From: Halictus rubicundus
Taxonomy: Eukaryota; Arthropoda; Insecta; Hymenoptera; Halictidae
Direction of reading: 5' to 3'
Assembly (NCBI RefSeq): GCF_050948215.1
Contig: NC_135163.1
Coordinates: 5,518,001-5,582,000, forward strand
DNA: 64,000 nt
This document shows, piece after piece, positions 1 to 11,900 of the stretch. The notes beneath the pieces are model-generated. The model was not told the DNA's origin. It searched no databases and was given only the letters and a program-made list of their open reading frames with translations. The number at the start of each line of letters is the position of its first letter. The first letter of the stretch is position 1. The position numbers were made by a program, and so were the translations under genes.

Positions 1-1625
1 CGGCAGATTTTTCAATAAAACAGCGCACGGCAGTTTGGGTCCATAAGCAATTTCGTCTCGCATTATAGTTCGTTTATTCCGACAGACACGGGGGCACGGC
101 GGCGGTGGCACGATCTTCGGGAAATGTTATTCAGAGCTCGGGGATAACGTTGAAGCTTTTAAAAGGATGACGGCGAGGCTGCAGGAGAATCCGGTTCACG
201 GTTTGTTGCGTATACCATACATAGTTAAGTCCTCTCGGTTACGGTGGAGAACGGGGAAAACGGGTAAACGGGCATGGGTACGGGCACAGGGGGTTGCGGG
301 GGGTTGCGAGGGCTGCGGGGCGAAAGTTAGAGGCATGGACGACGGCGGAGCTTCGAAAAGTTAGGGACCGTGTTTGTGCCGCATTCTCCGCTACCATTCA
401 GCCATAAAGCCTGACGCGCACGCGAAAGATTCGAAATTTACCCCGAACGCTAAAAACACGTGCCGAGGAACTCCGGAAATTTTCGAACCTTTCGGCCTCG
501 GGATTAACCATAATCTCCCGCGGAACGCGTTGTGCGTTCGATGGTCGCCATCGACGCTCGACAACGCCTGACGATCGCCTAACAAAGCCGAATTTACTCT
601 GTCCTTATTTAAGAATTTTTTCACCGGATACTTCGCGGAAATATGTTGCGTGGTAACCGTGAATATTCAATATTTTCTTAGTGTTTATTCGTAGAATTTT
701 TGCTTATAAAGTAGATTATGTTTTATGCTCGTAATAAATTTAAAATTGTAGGAAAATTAACAGCGCAGGAGGATATGTCGATGTATTTATTTTTCATCTA
801 TAAAATTGTCAAGAAGCAACATTTTTCACCTGGTATTTGTTGTAATCGGTGCAGACCATTTTTATTTTGCACGAAGATCCGTGTCGCATAGCCTGTTGAC
901 TATAAGTGGCGTCTATTTAATCACTGTGATAGGGATTTGTATTAATTCATGAAGAAATTGGCAATACGTCGTTACTCGTTTAGCAATAAATCTTCCGCCA
1001 TCACTCAAAACGACCTATTTCAGATTTTTTATTTTACAATTATTGAAATTATAAATATTTTATTATGCTTTCATAGGAAATGAATAAATATAAATGGATA
1101 AATATCTGTGGTAGAGCACACATTCAGAATCGCACAAAGCCCACATAAATTCAGCCTCGTCATTTTCATAAGACAATAATGTGCCATTTACTGTCGAGGC
1201 TCGGTATGTTTGAAGAGGTGAAAATTTCTTGTGTTGCTCCTTCAATTTATGGTGGTATTGGATTGTCAGATTGACCTATACTTTTATCGACCACTCCACT
1301 TCCTGAAGAAAGGTACGAAATAGAGGGAAAGAGAGAAGATCTAGGGGTAGAATGCTAGGGGAGGGGGTTGGAATGCGAGTGTCCAAACAATTTTGACTGA
1401 AATTCAAAACAAAGTTACAATTACAGACACACAGTCGCGAGGCTCGCGGGACGAGCTTCTGCGCCTTGATAATTTCTCGGTGCTCCAGCGGATCAGAGAT
1501 CCCGGAGGAAGTTTTTCCAGGTAAAAACTGACACGCGAGGAGAATTACAAGGGCAAACGCGCGGTCACCTTGCCAAACACACGCCCCCGCCAGTTTTACA
1601 CCGGTAACGAGAGACAGAAAGATGT

Positions 1626-1701
<76 letters not shown>

Positions 1702-2490
1702 GTATCTGTTGCATTCGGTCTCGGTGAGTTTGCGGAGAAGTTGTACGTGCGAACCATACGACTCAAGAATATGCCCGGAGCGGTTCGAAACTATCTCGGA
1801 TTGCGAAACGATGCGTCTCCGCCTCGCGGATGTTGCTGCTATTTGTACGTTCGAAACGCCGCCCCCATCCCCTCATCCCCGCGTGTACAGAACACGGCGA
1901 CCCCCGTCGTTGGTTCGCGGAATATCGGCCGCGTTTTATTTACCCAACGCGTGGCTTGTTTATCTGCACCACACATCGTCGATTAACATTTGCCCTGTAA
2001 CGAGCACGCGTACCAAAGAACTACTAAGAGAGCGCTTCCCCTTCTACGACCTTGTTTCCCCACGGTACGGTCACGTGACTTATCCGGTCCTAGCAGAGGG
2101 AGGGGGTAACTCCCCTGAATTCCCCTAGTGCGGCGACACTGGTGTCCTCTACTTTTCCAAGAGGTCAACTAAATTACAGTGATTTCTCTATGTATGTCGC
2201 CAAGGTCCTAGGAGTGTAAACATGGCTCGTTGGACATATATAAATTTGTTGACATATATCGAGAATTCACTTTTAAGCAAAAATTTGGACCCAAGTTGTG
2301 AATCAGATTTCGGAAAGAAATATAAAACAGGGTGCCCCACCCCTTCCTCCGGGCAATGTAATTGCGAGTCGGATAAATTTCGAGGCGGTTCGAGCGAGTA
2401 TTGTACCGAGTCGGCACAGTTTTTCCAGCCGGAAAATCTCGACCCGGAAATTCTTTGACGCAGGATCTATTTTTCCCTTTGTTTATTCAG
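1..2490. other. non-coding sequence upstream of the first visible side-like exon
   Basis: I see no exon with a credible protein match here. Given the strand and the fact that the exon at 2491 enters in the middle of an immunoglobulin domain, this is most likely an intron of the Sidestep-family gene whose earlier exons lie left of the window. It holds a long GA microsatellite (listed separately). At 2240-2275 it also has a pair of GACATATAT motifs shared with dispersed repeats near 7.3, 7.7, 11.5 and 60.1-60.5 kb. The open frames across 1.57-2.13 kb are created by the GA run and are not genes. Confidence 0.5.
1629..1698 (+). repeat. (GA)35 microsatellite
   Basis: An uninterrupted 70-bp GA run. 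It lies in the presumed intron before the exon at 2491 and is the exact complement of the (TC)n run at 8911-8979 in a later intron of the same gene. Runs this long are usually length-polymorphic and error-prone in assembly. Confidence 0.97.
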
Positions 2491-5400
2491 GAAGAAGAGC
2501 TCCAAACCAACGTCCCCGCCGGCATAGTGCTCTCGGACCACTCTCTCGTGCTGCAGAGTATCACTCGGGAGTCCGCTGGAAGGTACACCTGCATGGCCGT
2601 CAATGTCGAGGGCCTTACCAGGTCTAACGATGTCAACCTCCAGGTGATGTGTAAGTATAGCCTCTTCTCGACTCTTCTGCTCCAGCGAAACTCCAGAAAA
2701 AAAAACAGAAAAAAATATGGTATTCCGATCGTAAAACTTTCTTGCCGGCGATTTTTCTCTGCTCCGACGATGTTTCTCTTCGCTCGATGATGATGCGCGC
2801 GTAGCGTGCACACAAGTGCGTCGGGATTTTTGGTACGACGGTGGACACCGAGGAGGACGCGGGGGACGTTGAAATATCAGAGTACAGGTGTTTCCCTTCT
2901 CTCGTTTTATAGTGAACTTTCTGGAACTTGGATATTACAGTTAAGAAACTGTACTTGGAAATTTTGGTTACGCGGGGTTGAAAGTTTGTCGGAGAGAGTG
3001 TTGGATAAAAGAAGTTTGGATTGGGGGTTGAGAGAGCGAGGAGAGCTTGCGAAACTGTGCATTGAATGAACAACTGCTTTAGGTGGGTGTTTTCGCCCTA
3101 ATTTTTCCGGTTTACAGGAAACAGAAATTTATTTGTCGTGGGGATTTATTTTTCTTCGAGTATTGCATTCAATGCATCCTTGGTTGAGAAAATATTTTCG
3201 CAGTAAACTGAATTTTTCTGGAGTGCCGTGAAAAAAAGGGATCCGGTCGATTGGTTGCGCATATTTGCCGAGATAAAAATTCATAAGCAGCACCGGCCTG
3301 TGCTTCTCACCAAGCTGAACAACAAATGGTGACACAAACCTCCCGTAGTGTCACATGCACTGCCCCCCCCCCCCCCGGCAGTAGATTGTAAATCCTATAA
3401 AAATGCTCGGTTCTAGAACGGCTGTGTTTCCAACGCCGTTTTGCACGAGAGAACAGAGAAAAATGGTGCGATTAAAAGATCGATAGATTGCACGGGATTT
3501 CGCTAATGTCCATCGTCGTTCGAGCAATCTTCCACCGGTTGCGCGTGTGTGTTGCAGTCGCACCGATTTGCAAGCACGTTTTAAACTCGTCGGGTTGGCG
3601 AAACCAGAACGCGACGCCGCCGCCTTTGAACGTTCCCGAAGAGATCCACGGTGCATCGAAACACGAGACCATCAGCCTGGTGTGCGAGGTCGAGGCTAAT
3701 CCGACCTCGATCAGCTTCCAATGGACGTTCAACAGCAGCGGGGACCTCGCCGACATTCCGTCCACAAAATTCACTAACGAAGGCACGTCGAGTCGGCTGA
3801 ATTACACACCGACGTCCGACACGGATTACGGAACTTTGGGCTGTTGGGCCAGCAACGTCGTCGGTCTATCCAAGCAGCCCTGCCTTTACCAAGTGATCGC
3901 AACAGGTTCGTCCTCACTTTTATCCATACTGACGAGTCCGAACCTAGTCTTCAACACACCCTCAGAATTGCTCCATTTTCGTTAACCGCGAAAACCGCTA
4001 GCCCTTTATTTACTAATAGGACTTATAAGCATCGGGAACAAAAAGCCGATTAATATGGTACCGGTCGGTAAGTGTCGGGAACTAGAAGCTGATTAATAAG
4101 CTACCGGTCGGTAAGTGTCGGTAACTAGAAGCTGATTAATAAGCTACCGGTCGGTAAGTGTCGGGAATTAGAAGCTGATTATTAACCCTTTGCACTCGGA
4201 TGTCCCCTCTAAGGGGACGTTATGAGTCTAGAATCGATGGCCCCGAGTGCAAAGGGTTAAGTTACCAGTCAGTAAGTGTCGGGAACAAATAGCCGATTAA
4301 TATGGTACCGGTCGGTAAGTGTCGGGAACTAGAAGCTGATTAATAAGCTACCGGTCGGTAAGTGTCGGTAACTAGAAGCTGATTAATAAGCTACCGGTCG
4401 GTAAGTGTCGGTAACTAGAAGCTGATTAATAAGCTACCGGTCGGTAAGTGTCGGGAATTAGAAGCTGATTATTAACCCTTTGCACTCGGATGTCCCCTCT
4501 AAGGGGACGTTATGAGTCTAGAATCGATGGCCCCGAGTGCAAAGGGTTAAGTTACCAGTCAGTAAGTGTCGGGAACAAATAGCCGATTAATATAGTACCG
4601 GTCGGTAAGTGTCGGGAACTAGAAGCTGATTAATAAGCTACCGGTCGGTAAGTGTCGGTAACTAGAAGCTGATTAATAAGCTACCGGTCGGTAAGTGTCG
4701 GGAACTAGAAGCTGATTAATATGGTACCGGTCGGTAAGTGTCGTGAACAAATAGCCGATTAATATTGTACCGGTCGGTAAGTGTCGGGAACTAGAAGCTG
4801 ATTAATAGCCTACCGGTCGGTAAAGTGCTAGGATAGATTCTAGAATAAAATACTTACCTGTTTTGCATTTTGTTAAGTTATAGTATTCATTTATTATCAT
4901 TGATTACATATAACGTAAAATTTGATATGTTACGAACTTCACGAGCCCATATTATAAAATTATATACCATCTCGTGGTTGGGACGTCGGAGTCCCAAATT
5001 ATTTTCCACGTAATTAATGACCTTGACGACGACTCACAATGCAAATTGTGCTATAGTTTACTTGAACCGAAATGAAGTATTTAAAAAAGTCAGCACAAAT
5101 TTAGAAAGTTTTTAAGAAATTCATGAAATAAAGGGTTATTCGAACGGGTTTATAGATCGTGCAAATGAAAATGAATACGTCCGAAACCAATAAAATCAAC
5201 AATCCTTTTTAATGATTCTCTCGGCTTGCATAACAATCCGATTCACGTGTATTGTCGCCTGGATTCTCTCGTCACATAAATATCCTGCGCGCGATTTCCG
5301 CGTGTTATCGTCGCCTAATCTCGTTAGCCGGCTCGCGTTTCCTGTTAATAGGAACCGCGTTGCGTTTTTGCATTTTCATTTTTTCCGAAACGAACGCGTG

Positions 5401-8400
5401 CCACGCGTGTCAACGAGCGGCTCCCGTTGTATCGTGCAGAATTTTTGCACGGTGCAAACACACGGGGGAAAAAAGCGCAGCGGTGTGCGGAGCCGCACAG
5501 ACCGCGGTTCGCATAACTTCGTTTCATTGCGCAGCGAAAATTGCAACGCGATGCTGCGCCATTTCGCGGCCAATGAAATTATGTGTCCGGGGGCCGTCAT
5601 TATCGACAATGATGTTGCATTAACTAGATCACTTGTATGCAAATAGCCCGGTGAAAAAGCTCCTGGAAACAGTGCACAACGTGTGCGCAGTCGCTGTTCC
5701 TTCTCCTTCGCGTTCCTCCTTCATGATTCTGTGCAACACGCGACGAGAATAATCCTTTGCGGCCAATTGCCGGAGCCACGATCAAACAGATCCTCTCTTG
5801 CTATTCTTTTTTTTTTTTTTTGGTTTCTTTACTCTTTTTTCCTTCACCTCGATCAGCTTCCTTTGCAACAGCCTCCCCTCTTCCTGCCGCCTTTTTGCAT
5901 TTTAATTTCGAAAGCTTAAGCTCCGAGTTGCTAATGTTCAACAACCTTCATCACGCTCCCGTTCACCACCGGAGACGTGTTAGAAAGGTTCAAATTTGAA
6001 ATGTTAATCCTCCGATCCTCTGCAACCTTGTTTTCAGCGGTGTCGTCTGCATAGCGAGTTGTTGAAGTCCATGTGATTTCTAAAAAACTATAGAATATAA
6101 AATAAACCTTGAATTCTCCTTCGTGTTTACAACCTTCAAGGTGTTTCCGAAATCATGGTACAACCGACCGGACAGACGACGAAAGGATTTTTCATAACCT
6201 GTCAAAAACAGCTAAAATCTGCCTTCATTGACTTACAACTGTCGAACCAGTGAAGACCGGCCGTTAGAACTTACATTTTCGGCATGTTCTCGTCAAAATC
6301 TACAATACTGTATTTCAAAAAGCTGAAAATCGTTGGTTCCCCAAAGCGAAGTTGAACCAAAATACGTGTAAAAAGAACTGGATAGGTATACGTTTCAGTG
6401 GAAAAATATCTGGGTGGCACAAATTGACAATATATTGTAAATTGTGTTCACCCTACACCCCCCTCCCCAGGTTACACAAATTCCCTGGCAAATGACAAAG
6501 CGTCCAAATTCGAGCTGCGCCGAGTTTTCCCAGCGTTTCCGACAGAAGACCAAACAGAGAGTTTTCGGACTCGAGCTGGCAGAAAGATGATTCCGTTACA
6601 GCGTCCATTTGCGCCCTTGTGTCATCGTGTCCGGATCTATGATTGCATTACTCTCTCGCAAACCGAGGGCAGCAGCGTACCACAGAGGGATTCGCTTGAT
6701 TTTCGTTCGGGAAAAACGACCGGCCGGTAATTACATAAGAAACACGTTGTTACTCGCCGGAAATAAATTACGTGTCCAATTACCGCGCGAGAGCCGAGCC
6801 GGGTGTGCGAGTCGAATCGAACTCGGAAAACTATTAACCGTTCCCGAGGTAAGATCTCGTCGGTTCGACGCGGACCAAACTAACTCCGGCGCGGCGGCGT
6901 CTCCAACACAAACGGGTCGCGTGCGCTCGGTAATGAACATATTCAATTATGGTTTTCATGAAATCCGGCCGCAAAAAGCGCGTATATACGACCGGGAACT
7001 CCGCGGTACCAGAGAACGGGACGAGCAGCTGGGGATAACGCGGTTTTTCGCCCCGTGTTTGTTCCCAGAGGATTTCGGTCGCTGTTGCGCGTTACCCTCG
7101 ACTCACACCGAGAGGCGCCGAGCTACACGCCCGTCGACGAATAATTAAAAAGCGGTCCCGCGTTCCGTTCCGTTCCGTTCCGCCCCGAACATTCAGGAGA
7201 ACTTATGTTTTCACTCCTCGGCGACCAAGGTCAGCTCCGGGGTATACCATGCAGCAGTGGGGACCGTTCTGGGACTTTTATCGGCTAGATATTTGGGACA
7301 TATATCGAGTGAAGACTGTATTTAGCGTCTGCAGGTTTTGCACTCGAAATTAATTCCTTTGTAGATTTGCTCTACACATGGGATAAAAAGGCACCCTTAA
7401 TTTATTTTCTTTTTTATTTGCACACTTTAACACGGTAACTGCCACGTCAGTCACGTCAGTATGACTGACAGTGATTTTTGAGCAGGTTTAGAAATTCATT
7501 TTTATTGTGACAGATAAACCGAATTTGATTAGGATCCTTAGAATTCAGAAGGGTCGAGACAGCATCCCCTATAATACATTTTAAATTTCTAGTTTCGGTT
7601 TCATTAATTAAATTACACTGATTTTGTGAGAATCTCTGGGGTTGATATTTGGCACTTAACGCGTTAACCAGTTGACTGTTCTGGGACTCTTATCGCTTAG
7701 ATATTTGGGACATATATCGAGTGAAGACTGTATTTAGCGTCTGCAGTTTTTGCACTCGAAATTAATTCCTTTGTAGATTATACTCTAAAAATTGAATGAA
7801 AAGGCACCCTTTATTTATTTTCTTTTTTTATTTGCACACTTTAACACGGTAACTGCCGCGTCAGTATGACTGACAGTGATTTTTGAGCAGGTTTAGAAAT
7901 TCATTTTTATTGTGACAGATAAACCGAATTCGATTAGGATCCTTAGAATTCAGAAGGGTCGAGACAGCATCCCCTATAATACATTTTAAATTTCTAGTTT
8001 CGGTTTCATTAATTAAATTCCACTGATTTTGTGAGTGAATGTGTTAACCAGTTAACTGTGGAATTTAATTTTAAAAATCCCTCACTTCGCGGAATGAAAA
8101 TCAAGCAATGACGAATACATACGTCGAATGCAGGCCAAATGCGGCTGTTATAAATTTTACGAAAAAAGTCCAGCAAAATGAGAGAGAATTACATTTTTAT
8201 TCGATTAGAAATCAACAATTCATTAACGTTAACCGCACCGCAGTAGAATTTTGGACGACGTGCGTACACGTCAAACGCGCTTACCTGGTTGACACGGTCA
8301 CAGGTAGAATATTTTAAAATGATTTTGCACGAAGTTGGAGAAATTCAAAGATCGTACATTCCTCTATGATCAATCCCTACGAATCGAAGCTCGTACTGCA

Positions 8401-8907
8401 TAAAAATTGTGCAAAAATCGAAACAAGTCGAATTTGTTCCTGTTCGCAAGACAGGCTCCGGGTATCGATCAGATTTTCGGCACTTAACGTGTTAATGAAA
8501 CTTTGTTGGAACTTAACGTTGGCGATTGTTGTTGTCGCAGGCAAGCCGTACCCGTTGCAGAACTGCACCGCCCAGAACCAGACCGGCTCCTGGATCAGGA
8601 TATCCTGCGAGGAAGGCTACGACGGAGGTTTGCCGCAAAAATTCGTGGCCCTGGTAGACAAGCGTCGCGTGGAATCGGCGAACCCTTATTGGGAGCTGGA
8701 GCTTCACAAGCCGACAACGATCGCCCTTTACGCGGTCAATATGAAGGGGTCCAGCGCGCCGGTGATCATGGAGCGGGTGGCGTTGAAAGGTGTAGCCAAG
8801 TTTACCGGTGCGTAAGTACCTGCACACCCGGCTACGAAACTTGAACGCGGCGGAACACAGACGGATAAGCAACGGTCTGTATCCCCGTTGAATGCGGATA
8901 CCCGCGC

Positions 8908-8985
<78 letters not shown>

Positions 8986-11900
8986 TCAAAAGACCCCTCA
9001 CCCGTCTCGAAATACACAGAGAGAGCATCTCCCCACACTCGCGCACCCCCGCGATCGTATATCTCGCGTGACGGCTCTGCGTCCGCCTATATTTCCCATC
9101 CCGTTCTTGCTGTTCGGTAACGCGTTTACGTAAAACAGCTCTTCAGACATCCGAGATTAACACTAGGTTTACGGAGCACAGAGAGTGACTATTTTGCATT
9201 ACTTCGTAAAAATAACAAGAACGTGCAACCCAGATTTTTAGAAATATCTTTCAAATAATATATACTTACCCAAAGAAATAAATTTGCTGAATAATTTCTC
9301 ATGTATGTATTCTTAGAATTTTAATAATTTTAAATTAACCCTTTGCACTCGGCGCTATTTTCATTCTAAAACTAAATTCTTCTTTCGTCTTGGAATATTT
9401 TCATTTCATTCATACGAAACTGATCCAATTTCCACGTATAATATGTAAATGTTTAGTAATCTGTTAAATACAAATTTTGTAATGTAGGAAATACATTGTA
9501 ATATTTTTTTGTAATCTCTTTGAAATAATGCCACAAGAATTTCTAGTGGTGCTTCAGAGTCACCACTCGAGTGCAAAGGGTTAAATATATTAGAACCCGT
9601 CATTTTGACGGGTCCCGTGAACCTGGTGTCAACCCCGGCCACAAGTCGAATCCTAACGAAATAACAGATCCTACAGCGAATCTAGATCCCTTGAGGAAAT
9701 ACTACTCTCTTAGAGAGCTTCTTTCATTTTGGTGCCCTGAAATGTGCGAAAACACAATCTCAAATTGTATCCGAGCATCTCCCTGACACTAGGTTTACGG
9801 AGCACTAAAAGTATAACTATTTTCCGTTAGTTTATTAACGTGCTACCCAGATTATTAGCAATATTTCCAAAATAATATGTACCCAAAGAAATAACTTCTC
9901 ATGTATGCATCCTTGGAGTCTTAATAATTTTAGATTAAAAATATTAGAATCCGTCATTTCGACGGGTCCCGTAAACCTAGTGTTGTTAAAATCCACACAT
10001 TCTTGCAATCCTGATCGGATCTATCACGAAGCACGGTCATCAAGCTTCCCCTTAAGCTCTCAATAATTAAGAAATTCCCACGCGAGTACAATTCGAAATG
10101 ATCTCGAGCAATCCCGTCAAGATCAAATCAATTTTGTCCAAGCCGCCGGTAGAGTCCATTTTGTGATTTCGAATGTCTTTTTAAACCAAACTGCATCTAT
10201 CGCGAAGTACGATCTTCAAGCTTCCATTCGATCCCCCCCACCCTTGAAAATTTCCCTCGGGAACACATTCTAAAGTTGATCGAAGCCAACCCCTTCAAGA
10301 ATACATTCTAAAATCGAGTCACTTGGTACCTAAGAAAAAAGGATCGCGCGAAATGAAAATATTCCGGTTCGAGAGAAGACTTTTAAATTTTCGAGTTGAA
10401 GCGGTCTCAAATGCGGAGGTTAAATCGTTGAAATCGGAACTGTATCCGCGAATGTTATTTTACGAATCGGTGTACAACTCCGAATCGATAAAAAAAAAAA
10501 ACGGGAAAATATTGCAATTACAGAGCAGAAAATTTATGCAAATATATGTTTCCCCGTTAAGGAAGCCCATTTTGGAAATGCGCGCTCAGTTGGCCGGGTT
10601 CTCACCGAAGGATAAAATTATTTCAGTCGAGTAATTCGAACCATCGAGAATTACATAACAAATCGACAGACGCTGTTGGATCAATTGCTCGGATATAAAA
10701 TGTGGAAGGTCGACCTCGCCCCGGGGCGGCGCAAACATATCGATTGTTATTTAAATTTCCTATCGGGATCGGCGTTAATTAGCCCCCATTAACGTCGGCG
10801 GTACTACTGAATTATCGATGCTGTGGACGGCCGTTTAACAGCGGAATTTTCCAGGGCGCGGGAGCAGTCGCGTGTCTTCGTCCGGACGATAACAATTAAT
10901 TGATCTTGGGAAGCGTGAAATCTTCGGGAGAGATCTACGAAACGCGAGAGATGAGCCCGGAGAGAGGGAGCCTCGAAATTCGGCAAAGGCGATCCCAGAT
11001 TTATGAGCTATTACTATGCATTCTGTTTTCTCTCGTTCGTTTCTCTCTTCGGATAGTCCCCGGGCCGCGTTTCGGCTCTACCGCCGATAGAACGCCTAAG
11101 CCCGAGACGTTTCCGGCTAGCCTTAATTTCGCCGCGCGCCGTTCATTAATCTTTCGCGACAACGAGGATGCGCTCCCTCTCTATCTCTCCCACGAAACGA
11201 GAAATTCGAACGCACGGCCCCACGGACCCTGTACCAGATTAATCTTTTCGGAAAACGTCGAACGAACGGCCGCCATTGTCCGAAACCCGGCCGCCATCCG
11301 TGGAATAAAATAAGGCGTCGCTTATATTGCAAGAACCGAACGCGTTCGAGCTGCACAAACTCCACGGGAACGGATTTTGTGATGTTTATTAACTTTATAG
11401 GTCCAGTTTATTTCGTAGAAAAGTTCAAAATCGATACATCCAAATACGTCCAAAAGACGGTTCTAGCCACGGACATATATCGGCCAGGAGATACTATTCT
11501 TTGATCCACGCGACCTTAGACGACCATTTCTTCGCCCCTCACCGGGTATACCCTGCGGTAGCGGGGATAACTCCGCGACATTTATCGGGCATGCCTCGGC
11601 GACATATATAATAGAGCATTCGCTGGATCCGCATGGGAATTTCCAAACTTTTGAGAGTTGAAATGAAAGATGGAAGTGCGCGCTCGACAACAAGCCCTCA
11701 TTGAAGTTGATAGAAGAAGTCGGGACCATATGAAAAACTCAACAATTCTCAGGAGAATATAAAATTAACCCTTTGCACTCGAAGCTATTTTAACTCCAAA
11801 ACGAGACATTTGTTCCGACCTAGAATATTTCCCTTCTGTATACAGGGTCATCCGTTTTTAAACGGCCAAACGTGAATCAGCTATAGAGGAGCCCAAATGA

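Larger units (their letters stand above)
4030..4835 (+). repeat. 43-bp minisatellite carrying repeated splice-donor sequences
   Basis: About 16 tandem units of roughly 43 bp (TACCGGTCGGTAAGTGTCGG followed by GAACTAGAAGCTGATTAATA), lying in the side-like intron just 3' of the exon ending at 3905. Fourteen units keep GTAAGTG, a strong 5' splice-site match; the last is degenerate (TAAAGTG). Two units carry the same 79-bp palindromic insert, 290 bp apart, so part of the array has been amplified again as a higher-order repeat after the insertion. Some units have AGTCAGTAAGTG in place of GGTCGGTAAGTG. Confidence 0.95.

Noticed and set aside
1570..2128. Open frames of about 140 codons rich in Arg-Glu
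   Set aside because: Produced by reading the GA microsatellite; no homology and no splice support.
6609..7148. 179-codon open frame in a side-like intron
   Set aside because: CpG-rich DNA has few stops; the residues look random, and it lies inside the intron of a better-supported gene.
10323..10634. 103-codon open frame in the large side-like intron
   Set aside because: Low-complexity Lys-rich residues, no homology, and inside an intron with consistent flanking exons.
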